Shown here: positions 17,638-24,965 of the stretch, piece by piece
How the letters are laid out: the number at the start of each line of letters is the position of its first letter
Numbering within the stretch: the stretch's first letter is position 1
Origin: Mesorhizobium sp. AR10
GTDB taxonomy: Bacteria; Pseudomonadota; Alphaproteobacteria; Rhizobiales; Rhizobiaceae
Assembly: GCF_024746795.1 (NCBI RefSeq)
Contig: NZ_CP080524.1
Span: forward strand, 2,644,001 to 2,708,000
DNA: 64,000 nucleotides
Direction: 5' to 3'
Program-made: the position numbers and the translations under genes
The notes under the pieces: generated by a model
Told to the model about the DNA's origin: nothing
What the model saw: only the letters and a program-made list of their open reading frames with translations
The model's database searches: none

Positions 17638-19347
17638 ATGCCGTGGCCCCACCCAGATACGGAGACGGAAGAACTCCGGCGGTGTGTGCGGGATCTTATA
17701 GTACTTTCGTCGTTACCATTGCTTTGGAAGGATATGCTGCCAGCGGAGATCGTGGAGAGCATTTCATCTGCCCTCGTTTCGATGCTCGATGCTGAATTGG
17801 TTTTCGTTACGATCGGCGCGGCGGCGCTTGGCACCGCTCTGCAGCATGGACAAGCGCGGTTTGGTCCAGCACCCGGAATACTGCCGGGTATCCGCAAGGC
17901 ATTCGCAGGCTGGCTGCCAGGCAATGGCGGCCCGACACAGACCCCAATCTCCAATCCGCTCGGCGGCGGACAACTGTACGCCGCTTCGGCACGGGTCAGT
18001 TTCGGCGGCGATGCGGCGATCGTCGTCGGCTCCCTCGAACCGGCTTTTCCGAACTACCGGCAACGACTTCTGCTTGACCTTGCTGCCGACGAGATTGCGA
18101 TCGGCCTGCACCATTGGAGCACGGAGGGTGGCCAGCATCAATTCGCCTCACTGGTCGAACGCTCGTCGGACTTCATCGGCATCGCGGATCTCAAGGGTCG
18201 AGGCTCTTACTTGAATCCCGCGGGGCGCAAGCTCGTCGGCCTCGGCTCCGAGGAAATCTCGGAACTCAACATTGCGGATTTCGTAGCCGAAAGCGACCGG
18301 ACTCGGCTTGAACACGAATTGTGGCCATTTTTCCTGCGTCAGGGGCGGTGGTCGGGAGAACTCAAGCTCCGGCACTTCCGGGAGCGTGCCGACATTCCTG
18401 TCCTTGTCGACTGGTTCTACATCGACGATCCGCGCACACACAGGCCAATGAACATTGCGACGGTGAGCATCGATCTACGACTGATGAAAGCTGCCGAGGC
18501 CGACCTGCTCTCGCTGAACGACACGCTGGAAACACGCGTCGCCGAACGCACGACTGCGTTGGCCGAGGCCAACGAAAAGCTGCGCCTCGAAATCATCGAA
18601 CGCGAGAAAGCAAACAAACGCCTCGAGGAGACGCGCTCTGAACTTTTTCATGCGGCGCGGCTCAGTGCCGCGGGACAGACAGCCGCGGCGCTGGCGCATG
18701 AGTTGAGCCAACCTCTCTCGGCCACAACGAATTCCCTGAATGCAACAGCCAGGTTTCTTGCGTCGTCGCGACCTGAATCCATGGACTTGGCTCGCGAAGC
18801 GGTGACCGTGGCGTCGCAGCAGGCGGCCCGCGCCAATCAGATCATCAAACGGCTGCGCAACTTTGTGGCTCACGGCAAGGCCAGCCGACGTTTGGAGAGC
18901 CTCCACTCTATGCTCGATGAGGCCCTTCGATTTGCTCTGATTGGGGCCGATTCGCTCGGGATCAAGGTAACGGTCGATTTCCACCAGGAAGCCTCCGTCG
19001 CCTTTGTCGACCGCATCCAAATCGAGCAGGTGATCGTCAATCTGGTACGCAACGCGATCGAAGCTATGGCGGACGGTGATGGGCGCGAACTGACGATCCA
19101 GGCCGCGCCGGCTCCGAACGAGATGGTCGAAATCATCGTCTCTGATCGCGGCCCCGGCTTGCCGACAGACGTGAGCGACCATCTGTTTGAGCCATTTACC
19201 ACGACCAAGCGCGAGGGAATGGGGCTCGGGCTGTCGATTTGCCAAACGATCGTCCATGCCCATGGCGGTACGATTCGCACCGCGCCGAATCCCGGCGGAG
19301 GCACCATTTTTGCTTTCACCCTGGAGACTGGGCAGGAGGGCCGTTAG
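17638..19347 (+). CDS. GAF/PAS sensor histidine kinase (FixL-like kinase core)
   Basis: A 569-residue soluble sensor kinase. Layout: GAF-like domain (about 20-160), PAS domain (about 168-285), coiled coil (about 290-335), HisKA with phospho-acceptor H354 in AALAHELSQPLSATTN, and HATPase (about 445-560, with NLVRNAIEAM, DRGPGLP and GMGLGLSI). The kinase core is of the FixL/DctB class. The PAS domain has no convincing counterpart of the FixL haem histidine region, so oxygen sensing cannot be claimed. ATG 17638 has AGGGAG upstream. The FixJ-like regulator follows 6 nt after the stop codon and is the expected phosphorylation partner. No transmembrane segment: it senses a cytoplasmic signal. Confidence 0.88.
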   Translation: MPWPHPDTETEELRRCVRDLIVLSSLPLLWKDMLPAEIVESISSALVSMLDAELVFVTIGAAALGTALQHGQARFGPAPGILPGIRKAFAGWLPGNGGPTQTPISNPLGGGQLYAASARVSFGGDAAIVVGSLEPAFPNYRQRLLLDLAADEIAIGLHHWSTEGGQHQFASLVERSSDFIGIADLKGRGSYLNPAGRKLVGLGSEEISELNIADFVAESDRTRLEHELWPFFLRQGRWSGELKLRHFRERADIPVLVDWFYIDDPRTHRPMNIATVSIDLRLMKAAEADLLSLNDTLETRVAERTTALAEANEKLRLEIIEREKANKRLEETRSELFHAARLSAAGQTAAALAHELSQPLSATTNSLNATARFLASSRPESMDLAREAVTVASQQAARANQIIKRLRNFVAHGKASRRLESLHSMLDEALRFALIGADSLGIKVTVDFHQEASVAFVDRIQIEQVIVNLVRNAIEAMADGDGRELTIQAAPAPNEMVEIIVSDRGPGLPTDVSDHLFEPFTTTKREGMGLGLSICQTIVHAHGGTIRTAPNPGGGTIFAFTLETGQEGR

Positions 19348-19353
19348 CTGCCG

Positions 19354-19968
19354 ATGACGAACTACATCGTCCACGTGATTGATGACGATGCCGCAGTGCG
19401 GCGTTCGCTGCGACTGTTGATCCTGTCCGCAGGGTTCCTCGTCGAGACCTACGCTTCCGCAGCGGAATATCAGGTTCGTGATCCGGATGATCAGCAAGGC
19501 TGCGTCCTTCTCGATCTCCAGATGCCGAACGTCGATGGCCTGACTTTCCTGGAGCGACAGGCGGCCCTCCAGACTTCATTGCCGGTCGTTATCATGACCG
19601 GCCAAAGCGACATCGAGAGTGCCGTTAGGGCGATGAAGCTCGGGGCTGTCGAATTCCTGCAAAAACCGTTCACCGACGATGCTCTGTTCGCGGCGATCGC
19701 GGCGACGCGTGAGCGGCCGATGCAAAGATTGGCAAATAGCGAGATGGCAGAGGCTTCTGCGCAGATCGCAGCGCTCAGCCCGCGCGAGCGCGACGTTCTA
19801 ACAGCGCTTGCCACCGGCCATCCCCAAAAACGGATCGCCTACGACCTAGGCATCAGCGTGCGTACCGTCGAAGTCCACCGGGCCCGCATGATGCGCCGTC
19901 TGGGAGTCCGTAGTCTGGCAGAGGCAGTGACCCTTCTGGTACTGGCTCGGTTCCAAGGCGAAGAATAG
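19354..19968 (+). CDS. FixJ-family response regulator
   Basis: A 204-residue two-domain regulator. The receiver domain (1-120) has acidic residues at 10-12, phospho-acceptor D54 in LLDLQMP, T82 and K104 in LQKPF, the full active-site set. A LuxR/FixJ-type HTH (about 138-200) follows, with LSPRERDVLTALATGHPQK and ISVRTVEVHRARMM. In rhizobia FixJ~P activates transcription of fixK; here the FixK-like gene lies immediately downstream in convergent orientation. The gene is co-transcribed with the kinase (6-nt gap). Direct activation of the FixK-like gene is an inference by analogy. Confidence 0.88.
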   Translation: MTNYIVHVIDDDAAVRRSLRLLILSAGFLVETYASAAEYQVRDPDDQQGCVLLDLQMPNVDGLTFLERQAALQTSLPVVIMTGQSDIESAVRAMKLGAVEFLQKPFTDDALFAAIAATRERPMQRLANSEMAEASAQIAALSPRERDVLTALATGHPQKRIAYDLGISVRTVEVHRARMMRRLGVRSLAEAVTLLVLARFQGEE

Positions 19969-20001
19969 CGTTTAGATGCCGTTTGATCGGCCGCAGAACA
20001 C

Positions 20002-20679
20002 TCATGACCGATCGACGCGCCGCGTCAGCCTTACGCGCCGCGGGCCTTGCATGGAAATGGCACCGCGCTGCTGTAGTTCCGTAAAAACACGACACACCGT
20101 TTCGACGGAGATACCAAGCAGATCCGCCATGTCGTAGCGCGAGATCGGGAGCGCAACGCCTTCGTCCTGGGCCGTGGAAATCCTCTCGCAGAAGTAGATG
20201 AGAAAGGCGCGCACCTTTTCCTTCGCAGTCATCGTGCCGACGATCAGCAGCTGCTCCTGGAGCCTTTCGATTGCTTCGAAACCGCGCATCCGAATCTCAC
20301 GCGCCAAAGCGGGACTTGCATCGGCTAGCGCTTCGAGGCGCTGGCGCGGATAGCACTCTATTGATGTTCCGTCGATGACGGACTGCACCCCGAAACGGTG
20401 ACGGTTGTGGGAGGTGAAGCCGAAGAAGTCGCCCGGCAGGTGGATATCGACGATCTGCCTGCGTCCACTGGCGTGTATGATGTATTTTCGGGCGGCTCCA
20501 GACACCATGCGGTACCAGGTGTCACTTCTATCTTCCTGGCTGTAGATTTCCTGCTCGCGCCGAAATCGCCGTACGCGGGCGATGGAAGGAAGCGCCTCCG
20601 GCTGGGCAGCGTCGTACTGCTGCGGGCGCTGCCAAGCGACCGACTGCCCAGTGTATTCTGAATTTTGCTGCTCAAGCAT
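20002..20679 (-). CDS. FixK-like Crp/Fnr-family transcriptional regulator
   Basis: A 225-residue regulator: cyclic-nucleotide-binding-like beta-barrel (about 30-120), dimerisation helix (about 125-150) and winged HTH (about 170-220). The recognition helix reads SVETVCRVFTEL; E193 and R197 match the FNR/FixK residues that read TTGAY half-sites, with cysteine (C196) where FNR has serine. The only cysteines are at 109, 164 and 196, so the N-terminal four-cysteine Fe-S cluster of FNR is absent and the protein is FixK-like. It is the best candidate to bind the 13 palindromes of the island. Its own upstream region has only a half-matching site at 20704-20716. ATG 20679 has GGAAGGG upstream. Confidence 0.88.
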   Translation of the reverse strand: MLEQQNSEYTGQSVAWQRPQQYDAAQPEALPSIARVRRFRREQEIYSQEDRSDTWYRMVSGAARKYIIHASGRRQIVDIHLPGDFFGFTSHNRHRFGVQSVIDGTSIECYPRQRLEALADASPALAREIRMRGFEAIERLQEQLLIVGTMTAKEKVRAFLIYFCERISTAQDEGVALPISRYDMADLLGISVETVCRVFTELQQRGAISMQGPRRVRLTRRVDRS

Positions 20680-20860
20680 AGCGGAGTCCCTTCCTGCTTG
20701 GCCCTGCGATCATCAAAGTGGTATCAGCATCGGCAATGGCCTTTACAAAGTAAATTCGGGGACTTTCCGTATCGTAATTTCCCTTAATCCAAGGCGAGCA
20801 GCCCGCTGTCCTCCAATACCAAACGTCGGGCAATGACCCCCTCGCCGATTGGTGTCTAGC

Positions 20861-21352
20861 CTAAGACAACAAGCTCCCATCCGCGGGATTGGCCGACTGA
20901 TGGCCGCGATCGTCGATCAGCCAATAAACGACACCCAGCGCAAAGATCGCAGCTGCAAGCGCCATGACATGCAAGGCATCGGTCGCGGCCAGATCCAGGA
21001 TGATGACCTTGCGACAGATGGCGAGGAGGGCGATCACCATGACAGAGCGGACCTGGACGACATTTTCGCGACGCTCTGCGACGACAAGAAGCGATTTCTT
21101 GAATTCCAACGCGATGATCACTGTGAAGATCATGCCGAACACCGCCTGGAAGGCAGTATAGTCGGACGGATCGAGGCTGTCCGAGAGGACGAGCCCGAGC
21201 AGGATCTTCAGCGTGAGGTTCCAGACGGCGGCAACGACGACGATTGCGATCAGCCCGGTCAAGATCAGAACGACGACATATTCGAACCGCTGGTACAGAG
21301 AAAGCGGGCGGAGTTCAGCCTTTTTCGATTGGAACACATCCTTGATCGACAT
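20861..21352 (-). CDS. psiE: PsiE-family membrane protein
   Basis: A 163-residue inner-membrane protein with four predicted transmembrane helices (about 22-45, 62-82, 104-121 and 128-147), matching the PsiE (phosphate-starvation-inducible E) family. Its function is unknown, but homologues occur in the transmissible stress-tolerance locus of enterobacteria. I chose ATG 21352 because AGGAAAG lies about 6 nt upstream. The box at 21409 is 56 nt upstream, the closest spacing in the island. It is a single-gene unit followed at distance by the FixK-like gene on the same strand. Confidence 0.85.
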   Translation of the reverse strand: MSIKDVFQSKKAELRPLSLYQRFEYVVVLILTGLIAIVVVAAVWNLTLKILLGLVLSDSLDPSDYTAFQAVFGMIFTVIIALEFKKSLLVVAERRENVVQVRSVMVIALLAICRKVIILDLAATDALHVMALAAAIFALGVVYWLIDDRGHQSANPADGSLLS

Positions 21353-21408
21353 TGGATCTTTCCTGATCGTTGATCGCACCGTGATAATTCGCTCTCGCCC
21401 GATGTGAC

Positions 21409-21422
21409 TTGACGGTCGTCAT
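21409..21422. promoter_or_regulatory. FixK/FNR-like palindromic box, copy 8
   Basis: TTGACGGTCGTCAT, 56 nt upstream of psiE (21352, minus). The inner twelve bases TGACGGTCGTCA are identical to those at 16078, 28772 and 28847. Confidence 0.65.
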
Positions 21423-21895
21423 CGGCAGCCATTCCGACATGTCTTAGGCCTGCCGAACTGATGAATAGAGGCCGGTTCGACGGATCTCATCCGGTGCCGG
21501 TACCTACGGAGTTTTCGCGTCTCCGAGAGAGCGAGCAGATTGCGCAAGGAGCGGTTTAGTTCTCCTACTTTCCACTCTGGCACATGTTTGTTCGTCTCTC
21601 AAAAGTCTGATGAATAGCGGGAATATGGCCATACCTACCAGGTTCCGTTGTGTTTTAACGTTTGGCCTTAGCCTCGAGTAACGAATATAGCTGATCGTAC
21701 GTCAGGCTGATTGAACCGAGTTAATCATCTCACAATGTATCTCGAATCAGCTTGGTGTCTTTGTTCGAGGCATATCGGACTTGGTCTGCACTGAGGAACT
21801 TTAGACCGAAGGCACCGTTTCCAAACGCACCACCGTGTCGACCCTGGCAGACCAGGGCTATTGATGCGAATGGGTCAATCCGGGCTGTAGGTGGC
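21423..21895. other. Intergenic region, no gene recognised
   Basis: About 470 bp between the psiE promoter box and a small plus-strand gene. An open frame runs through the right part (from 21752), but its upstream portion has neither a ribosome binding site nor recognisable protein character. The stretch around 21600-21740 is comparatively AT-rich and may hold the promoter of the gene at 21896. I see no box, hairpin or RNA gene. Confidence 0.5.
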
Positions 21896-22195
21896 ATGAA
21901 AGACCGTCCGAGTTACACCGTTCTTGATGACCCAATGTCGGCCTCAGAGAACGAAATCATCGTCACGATCTTCGATTGGCAAGGAAAGGCTCCGGTGCGC
22001 GCCACGGTTGGTTGGAATGCCCATTCCCGGGACGGAACCGAAATAGGACCCGACGAAGGTGACGAAAGGGAAGTTGAGGCTGCTCTTGCTCAAGCCCATC
22101 GTCTTGCCAACCGCTATGGCTTTCGCCGCATCGATATCGTCCTCGAACATGACGATCTATGGGACCCAAAATGGGGCAACCTCATCCGCCCGTGA
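21896..22195 (+). CDS. Small acidic hypothetical protein
   Basis: A 99-residue protein from ATG 21896 (weak AGGTGG upstream; an ATG at 21752 is less likely). It is acidic, lacks a signal peptide or membrane segment, and reads as a compact alpha/beta domain (SENEIIVTIFDWQGKAPVRATVGW..., then a helix EREVEAALAQAHRLANRYG and a final strand RIDIVLEHDDLW). I do not recognise the family. No box lies directly upstream. Codon use looks coding, but the gene is supported only by frame and composition. Confidence 0.45.
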   Translation: MKDRPSYTVLDDPMSASENEIIVTIFDWQGKAPVRATVGWNAHSRDGTEIGPDEGDEREVEAALAQAHRLANRYGFRRIDIVLEHDDLWDPKWGNLIRP

Positions 22196-22308
22196 GGATG
22201 TGACCCGGGCAACCTATGGGCCGACGTCGACAGAATTTGCGAAAAAGTGTCGGCCAGAATCTTCATTCACGGACTGATGCGGTTGGCCGCGACCATAGTT
22301 GTCGAAAC

Positions 22309-22554
22309 TCAGTTGTATATAGGCAGGGTCGAGGTCCAGATTGCCAGCCCGGCCACGGCGACCAGAATCCAGAAAAGCGAATTGACGAGCATTCTGACCA
22401 GATCACGATTGTCGGATTGCGAGACTCCCAGCCGGTCTGATGCCCACTCGCCGGGGAAAATGAAAACCCAGACGATTGCTCGTAGCGTTGCACTCATAGC
22501 GGCCTTCGAGCGTTCATATGCCGGATATCGGTGTGGATTCGGCTTGGAATTCAT
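22309..22554 (-). CDS. Small membrane protein downstream of DUF1269 gene
   Basis: An 81-residue (or 62-residue) protein with two hydrophobic segments, one at MSATLRAIVWVFIF and one at SLFWILVAVAGLAIW, separated by a charged loop (GEWASDRLG...DNRDLVRM). It starts at ATG 22554 without a clear ribosome binding site, or more likely at ATG 22497, where AAGG lies 7 nt upstream. It follows the DUF1269 gene by 15 nt on the same strand and so should share the box at 23181. Family not recognised; probably an inner-membrane stress protein. Confidence 0.55.
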   Translation of the reverse strand: MNSKPNPHRYPAYERSKAAMSATLRAIVWVFIFPGEWASDRLGVSQSDNRDLVRMLVNSLFWILVAVAGLAIWTSTLPIYN

Positions 22555-22569
22555 GATCGTCGTTTTCGC

Positions 22570-23103
22570 TCAGGCTGTTTGGAATCTTTCTTCATCAGCC
22601 GCCTCTACAGCCTCGCGCAGCGCCGCCTCCTTGCTATGATCGAGCGAGGTCCGAAGCACCTTGCCACCAGTTCCTTTGATGGCTTCGAGTACCTTGTCCA
22701 CGGTCATCTTCTGGACTTGAAGGAAGAGTGCCGCCTTCCCTGAATCGAGGCTGGCGGCGAGTTCCTTCATGAAATCATCGTTGATGCCGAAATCGGACAG
22801 GGCTCCGCCGACCGCTCCGGAGGCAGCCCCGAGGGCGGCGCCTGAAAGCGCGCCGATCGCTGGTCCCATGACCGGCATCAGGAAAATGGCCCCGATAATT
22901 AGCCCCCACAAACTGCCCTGAAGCGCACCGATCTTGGTCGTGCTGATCAGTTGATTGAGTTTCACGTGGCCATCTTGGCGTTTTACGGCAATCACGGCAT
23001 CGCTGAGTTCAATGAGATACTCCTTCTGGAGGTTCAGGAGCTTCTGCCGCATTTCCTCGGCCTTGGCCTCGTTCGCGTACACGATGACGATGAGATCAGA
23101 CAT
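22570..23103 (-). CDS. DUF1269 family membrane protein
   Basis: A 177-residue protein of the DUF1269 family. An N-terminal soluble alpha/beta part (SDLIVIVYANEAKAEEM..., about 1-60) is followed by a glycine-zipper hydrophobic core (about 62-105, LWGLIIGAIFLMPVMGPAIG and repeated GAA motifs) and a C-terminal domain with GINDDFMKELAASLDSGKAALFLQV. The signature GINDDFM followed by a G-x-A-LF strand is diagnostic. The function is unknown; members often appear in stress gene sets. It lies 77 nt downstream of the box at 23181 and heads a two-gene unit. Confidence 0.85.
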   Translation of the reverse strand: MSDLIVIVYANEAKAEEMRQKLLNLQKEYLIELSDAVIAVKRQDGHVKLNQLISTTKIGALQGSLWGLIIGAIFLMPVMGPAIGALSGAALGAASGAVGGALSDFGINDDFMKELAASLDSGKAALFLQVQKMTVDKVLEAIKGTGGKVLRTSLDHSKEAALREAVEAADEERFQTA

Positions 23104-23180
23104 CGGAATTGCCTCAATTCTGTTTCGACTAGTGCAACGTGCTTGTCACCAGCAACATTCCACATTGCGGGCAAACTGCG

Positions 23181-23194
23181 TTGACGAACGTCAG
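23181..23194. promoter_or_regulatory. FixK/FNR-like palindromic box, copy 9
   Basis: TTGACGAACGTCAG followed by TTTTCAGG, 77 nt upstream of the DUF1269 gene (23103, minus). A second box for the divergent universal stress protein lies 62 bp to the right, so the two genes have separate boxes. Confidence 0.65.
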
Positions 23195-23256
23195 TTTTCA
23201 GGCTCGCGACTTGGATCAGGTCATTGGGCGCGAATGAGCAGAAAAATTGGCCGGCG

Positions 23257-23270
23257 CTGACAACTGTCAA
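23257..23270. promoter_or_regulatory. FixK/FNR-like palindromic box, copy 10
   Basis: CTGACAACTGTCAA, 88 nt upstream of the universal stress protein gene (23359, plus). Relative to its gene it has the same polarity (CTGAC first, RTCAA second) as the minus-strand copies, which supports the pairing. TAGAAG at 23291 is a plausible -10 about 30 nt from the box centre. Confidence 0.65.
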
Positions 23271-23358
23271 TGAAACCGGGCAGTGTCTCCTAGAAGCTGA
23301 TCGACATTCGCAACGATATCGCAGCGCGTCGAACGTTTCTAAGCTTCAGGAGGCAGCC

Positions 23359-24192
23359 ATGATCAAGGTTGTATTAGTGCGGCTCGACGGGACAGCCAGC
23401 GACGAATTCCGGTTGGCCGCGTCCGAAAGCCTGGTCACGTTGTTTGACGCCCATATCGTCGGCCTTTTCCTGAACGTGCTGCCGGAACCGGCATTGGCCG
23501 AGGCCAATGTGAGCGTGGAGTATTGGACACGCCTGCTCGAGCAGGCGAGGCAGCGTGGACGGGACATGGAAGAGGATTTCGGCAAGCGTCTGCGAGGTAT
23601 CGCTGCATCGGCCGAGTTGCGCCACTTCGACGTCTACGAAGAGGAGCAGGCGGGGGTAACCGCCCGCGAATGCCGGACCGCCGACGTGTTCCTCGGCCTG
23701 CGGTTGAGCGATGTCGACAAGACTGTGGAGCTTCGTGATGTCGTGGAGGAGGTTCTCTTCGAATCGGGCAAGCACTTGTTCCTCGTTGCCGACCAGAAGA
23801 GCTTCGAGCGGGGCTTCGAGCACGCAATCATTGCCTGGAATCGGAGCCGCGAAGCGGCGCGGGCCGTCGCGGAGGCGTTGCCATATCTTGCGAAGTCACG
23901 ACTGGTCACCATCGTCGCGGTCGAGCATGGAGAACCCCTGGAAACGCCGGCAAAACGGGGGGAAGAACTTGTCACCTATCTAGGACGCCACGGGATCGAT
24001 GCGTCCGCGCACGTCGCGAACAAACGCGGGCTCGATACGTCGTCCGCGCTGCTTGACGTGATCGGCGAAAAGAAGGCCGATCTCGTCGTCATGGGCGGTT
24101 ACGGGCATTCGCGGCTACGCGAATGGCTGCTCGGCGGGGTCACCTACAAGCTCCTGCGGAAATCGCCGGTGTCGCTGGTGATTGCGCACTGA
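23359..24192 (+). CDS. Tandem universal stress protein (two UspA domains)
   Basis: A 277-residue cytoplasmic protein with two UspA folds. The first (about 1-145) lacks a clear nucleotide-binding loop. The second (about 150-277) carries GGYGHSRLREWLLGGVTYKLL, matching the ATP-binding G-2x-G-9x-G-S/T pattern, and ends SPVSLVIAH. I chose ATG 23359 because CAGGAGG lies upstream. Such tandem Usp proteins are common in oxygen-limitation regulons, for example those under FNR-type or DosR control. The box at 23257 lies 88 nt upstream, giving a single-gene unit divergent from DUF1269. Confidence 0.9.
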   Translation: MIKVVLVRLDGTASDEFRLAASESLVTLFDAHIVGLFLNVLPEPALAEANVSVEYWTRLLEQARQRGRDMEEDFGKRLRGIAASAELRHFDVYEEEQAGVTARECRTADVFLGLRLSDVDKTVELRDVVEEVLFESGKHLFLVADQKSFERGFEHAIIAWNRSREAARAVAEALPYLAKSRLVTIVAVEHGEPLETPAKRGEELVTYLGRHGIDASAHVANKRGLDTSSALLDVIGEKKADLVVMGGYGHSRLREWLLGGVTYKLLRKSPVSLVIAH

Positions 24193-24316
24193 GGTCAATC
24201 GCAGATACTGCAGCTGCATCGCGTGCCCCCGTTACCAGGGCGCGCGGCAGGCGCCCAAAATCTCGTCCGTCGAGCAATGGCGAGGGCCGAGCAGCCGGTC
24301 GCCGACGGATCCGGTT

Positions 24317-24712
24317 TCAACGGTTGTAGACAAATACGGGCAATTTCTGCAGCGCCGCTCGACTGGCGCCAGGCAGCACGATCAAGCCCGAAGGATCATC
24401 GAGTTCGAGGCTGCGGAACGGCACGGCAACCAGATTGCCATAGAGTCCGGTAAAGCCGCCGACAGACAAAACCGCAAAGACTTGCCCACCATCCCGGCTG
24501 AAGATGAAATCATCGATCCGGCCGATGGTCTCGTCTTTGTCGTTCACCACGGTTTTTAGCTTCAGCTCCTCGCCGCGGTAGCCTTTTGCGACCTCTTTGG
24601 CATCAAGCGTCACGAGGCCAACCTCCTCCGCAGAGGCGCCAGGCTGCGCCAGAAAGAGGACGGCGGCCACGGAGGCCAGGGCCAAACTGCAAGGGGAACG
24701 TCTTGGCTTCAT
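24317..24712 (-). CDS. Secreted PRC-barrel domain protein, paralogue
   Basis: A 131-residue exported protein with a Sec signal peptide (about 1-28, ending SAEE) and one PRC-barrel domain (about 35-120). It shares DAKEVAKGYRGEELK, ETIGRIDDFIF, VGGFTGLYGNLVAVPF and a C-terminal LQKLPVF with the protein at 3370-3801, so the two are paralogues. The gene lies 101 nt downstream of the box at 24814, which it may share with the divergent PQQ dehydrogenase. Function unknown; envelope location is inferred from the signal peptide. Confidence 0.85.
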   Translation of the reverse strand: MKPRRSPCSLALASVAAVLFLAQPGASAEEVGLVTLDAKEVAKGYRGEELKLKTVVNDKDETIGRIDDFIFSRDGGQVFAVLSVGGFTGLYGNLVAVPFRSLELDDPSGLIVLPGASRAALQKLPVFVYNR

Positions 24713-24813
24713 GGATGTTGCTTCGTCTTAATCTGTGGCTTGAACCGATGGCTACGGGGCATCCGGTTCCTGACATTTAGCGTCCTTCATGGCTCCGGAA
24801 ATCGTGCAGCGCG

Positions 24814-24827
24814 TTGACGACCGTCAA
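24814..24827. promoter_or_regulatory. FixK/FNR-like palindromic box, copy 11
   Basis: TTGACGACCGTCAA, a perfect outer 5-4-5 palindrome, lies 101 nt before the PRC-barrel gene (24712, minus) and 138 nt before the PQQ dehydrogenase (24966, plus). It could serve either or both. Confidence 0.65.
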
Positions 24828-24965
24828 CGCCGGGCAAAGGTGCGCCAATAAGATTTCGTCGACGAACAGCACAGCCCCGACGGATGAGATTGTGGCTGGC
24901 GCGACCTGGTCGCGGCATACCGGTTCTCTTTGCCGCGGCCGTTGCGACACCGAACGGAGAAAGGT

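Noticed and set aside
17638..19347. Calling the kinase FixL
   Set aside because: The kinase core is FixL-like, but the PAS domain shows no reliable haem-binding histidine region and there are no membrane segments.
18475..19497. A 340-codon minus-strand frame within the histidine kinase
   Set aside because: Antisense shadow; the plus strand encodes all kinase motifs.
20704..20716. A possible box before the FixK-like gene
   Set aside because: On the minus strand it reads TTGATGATCGCAG: one half-site fits, the other does not. Autoregulation cannot be claimed.
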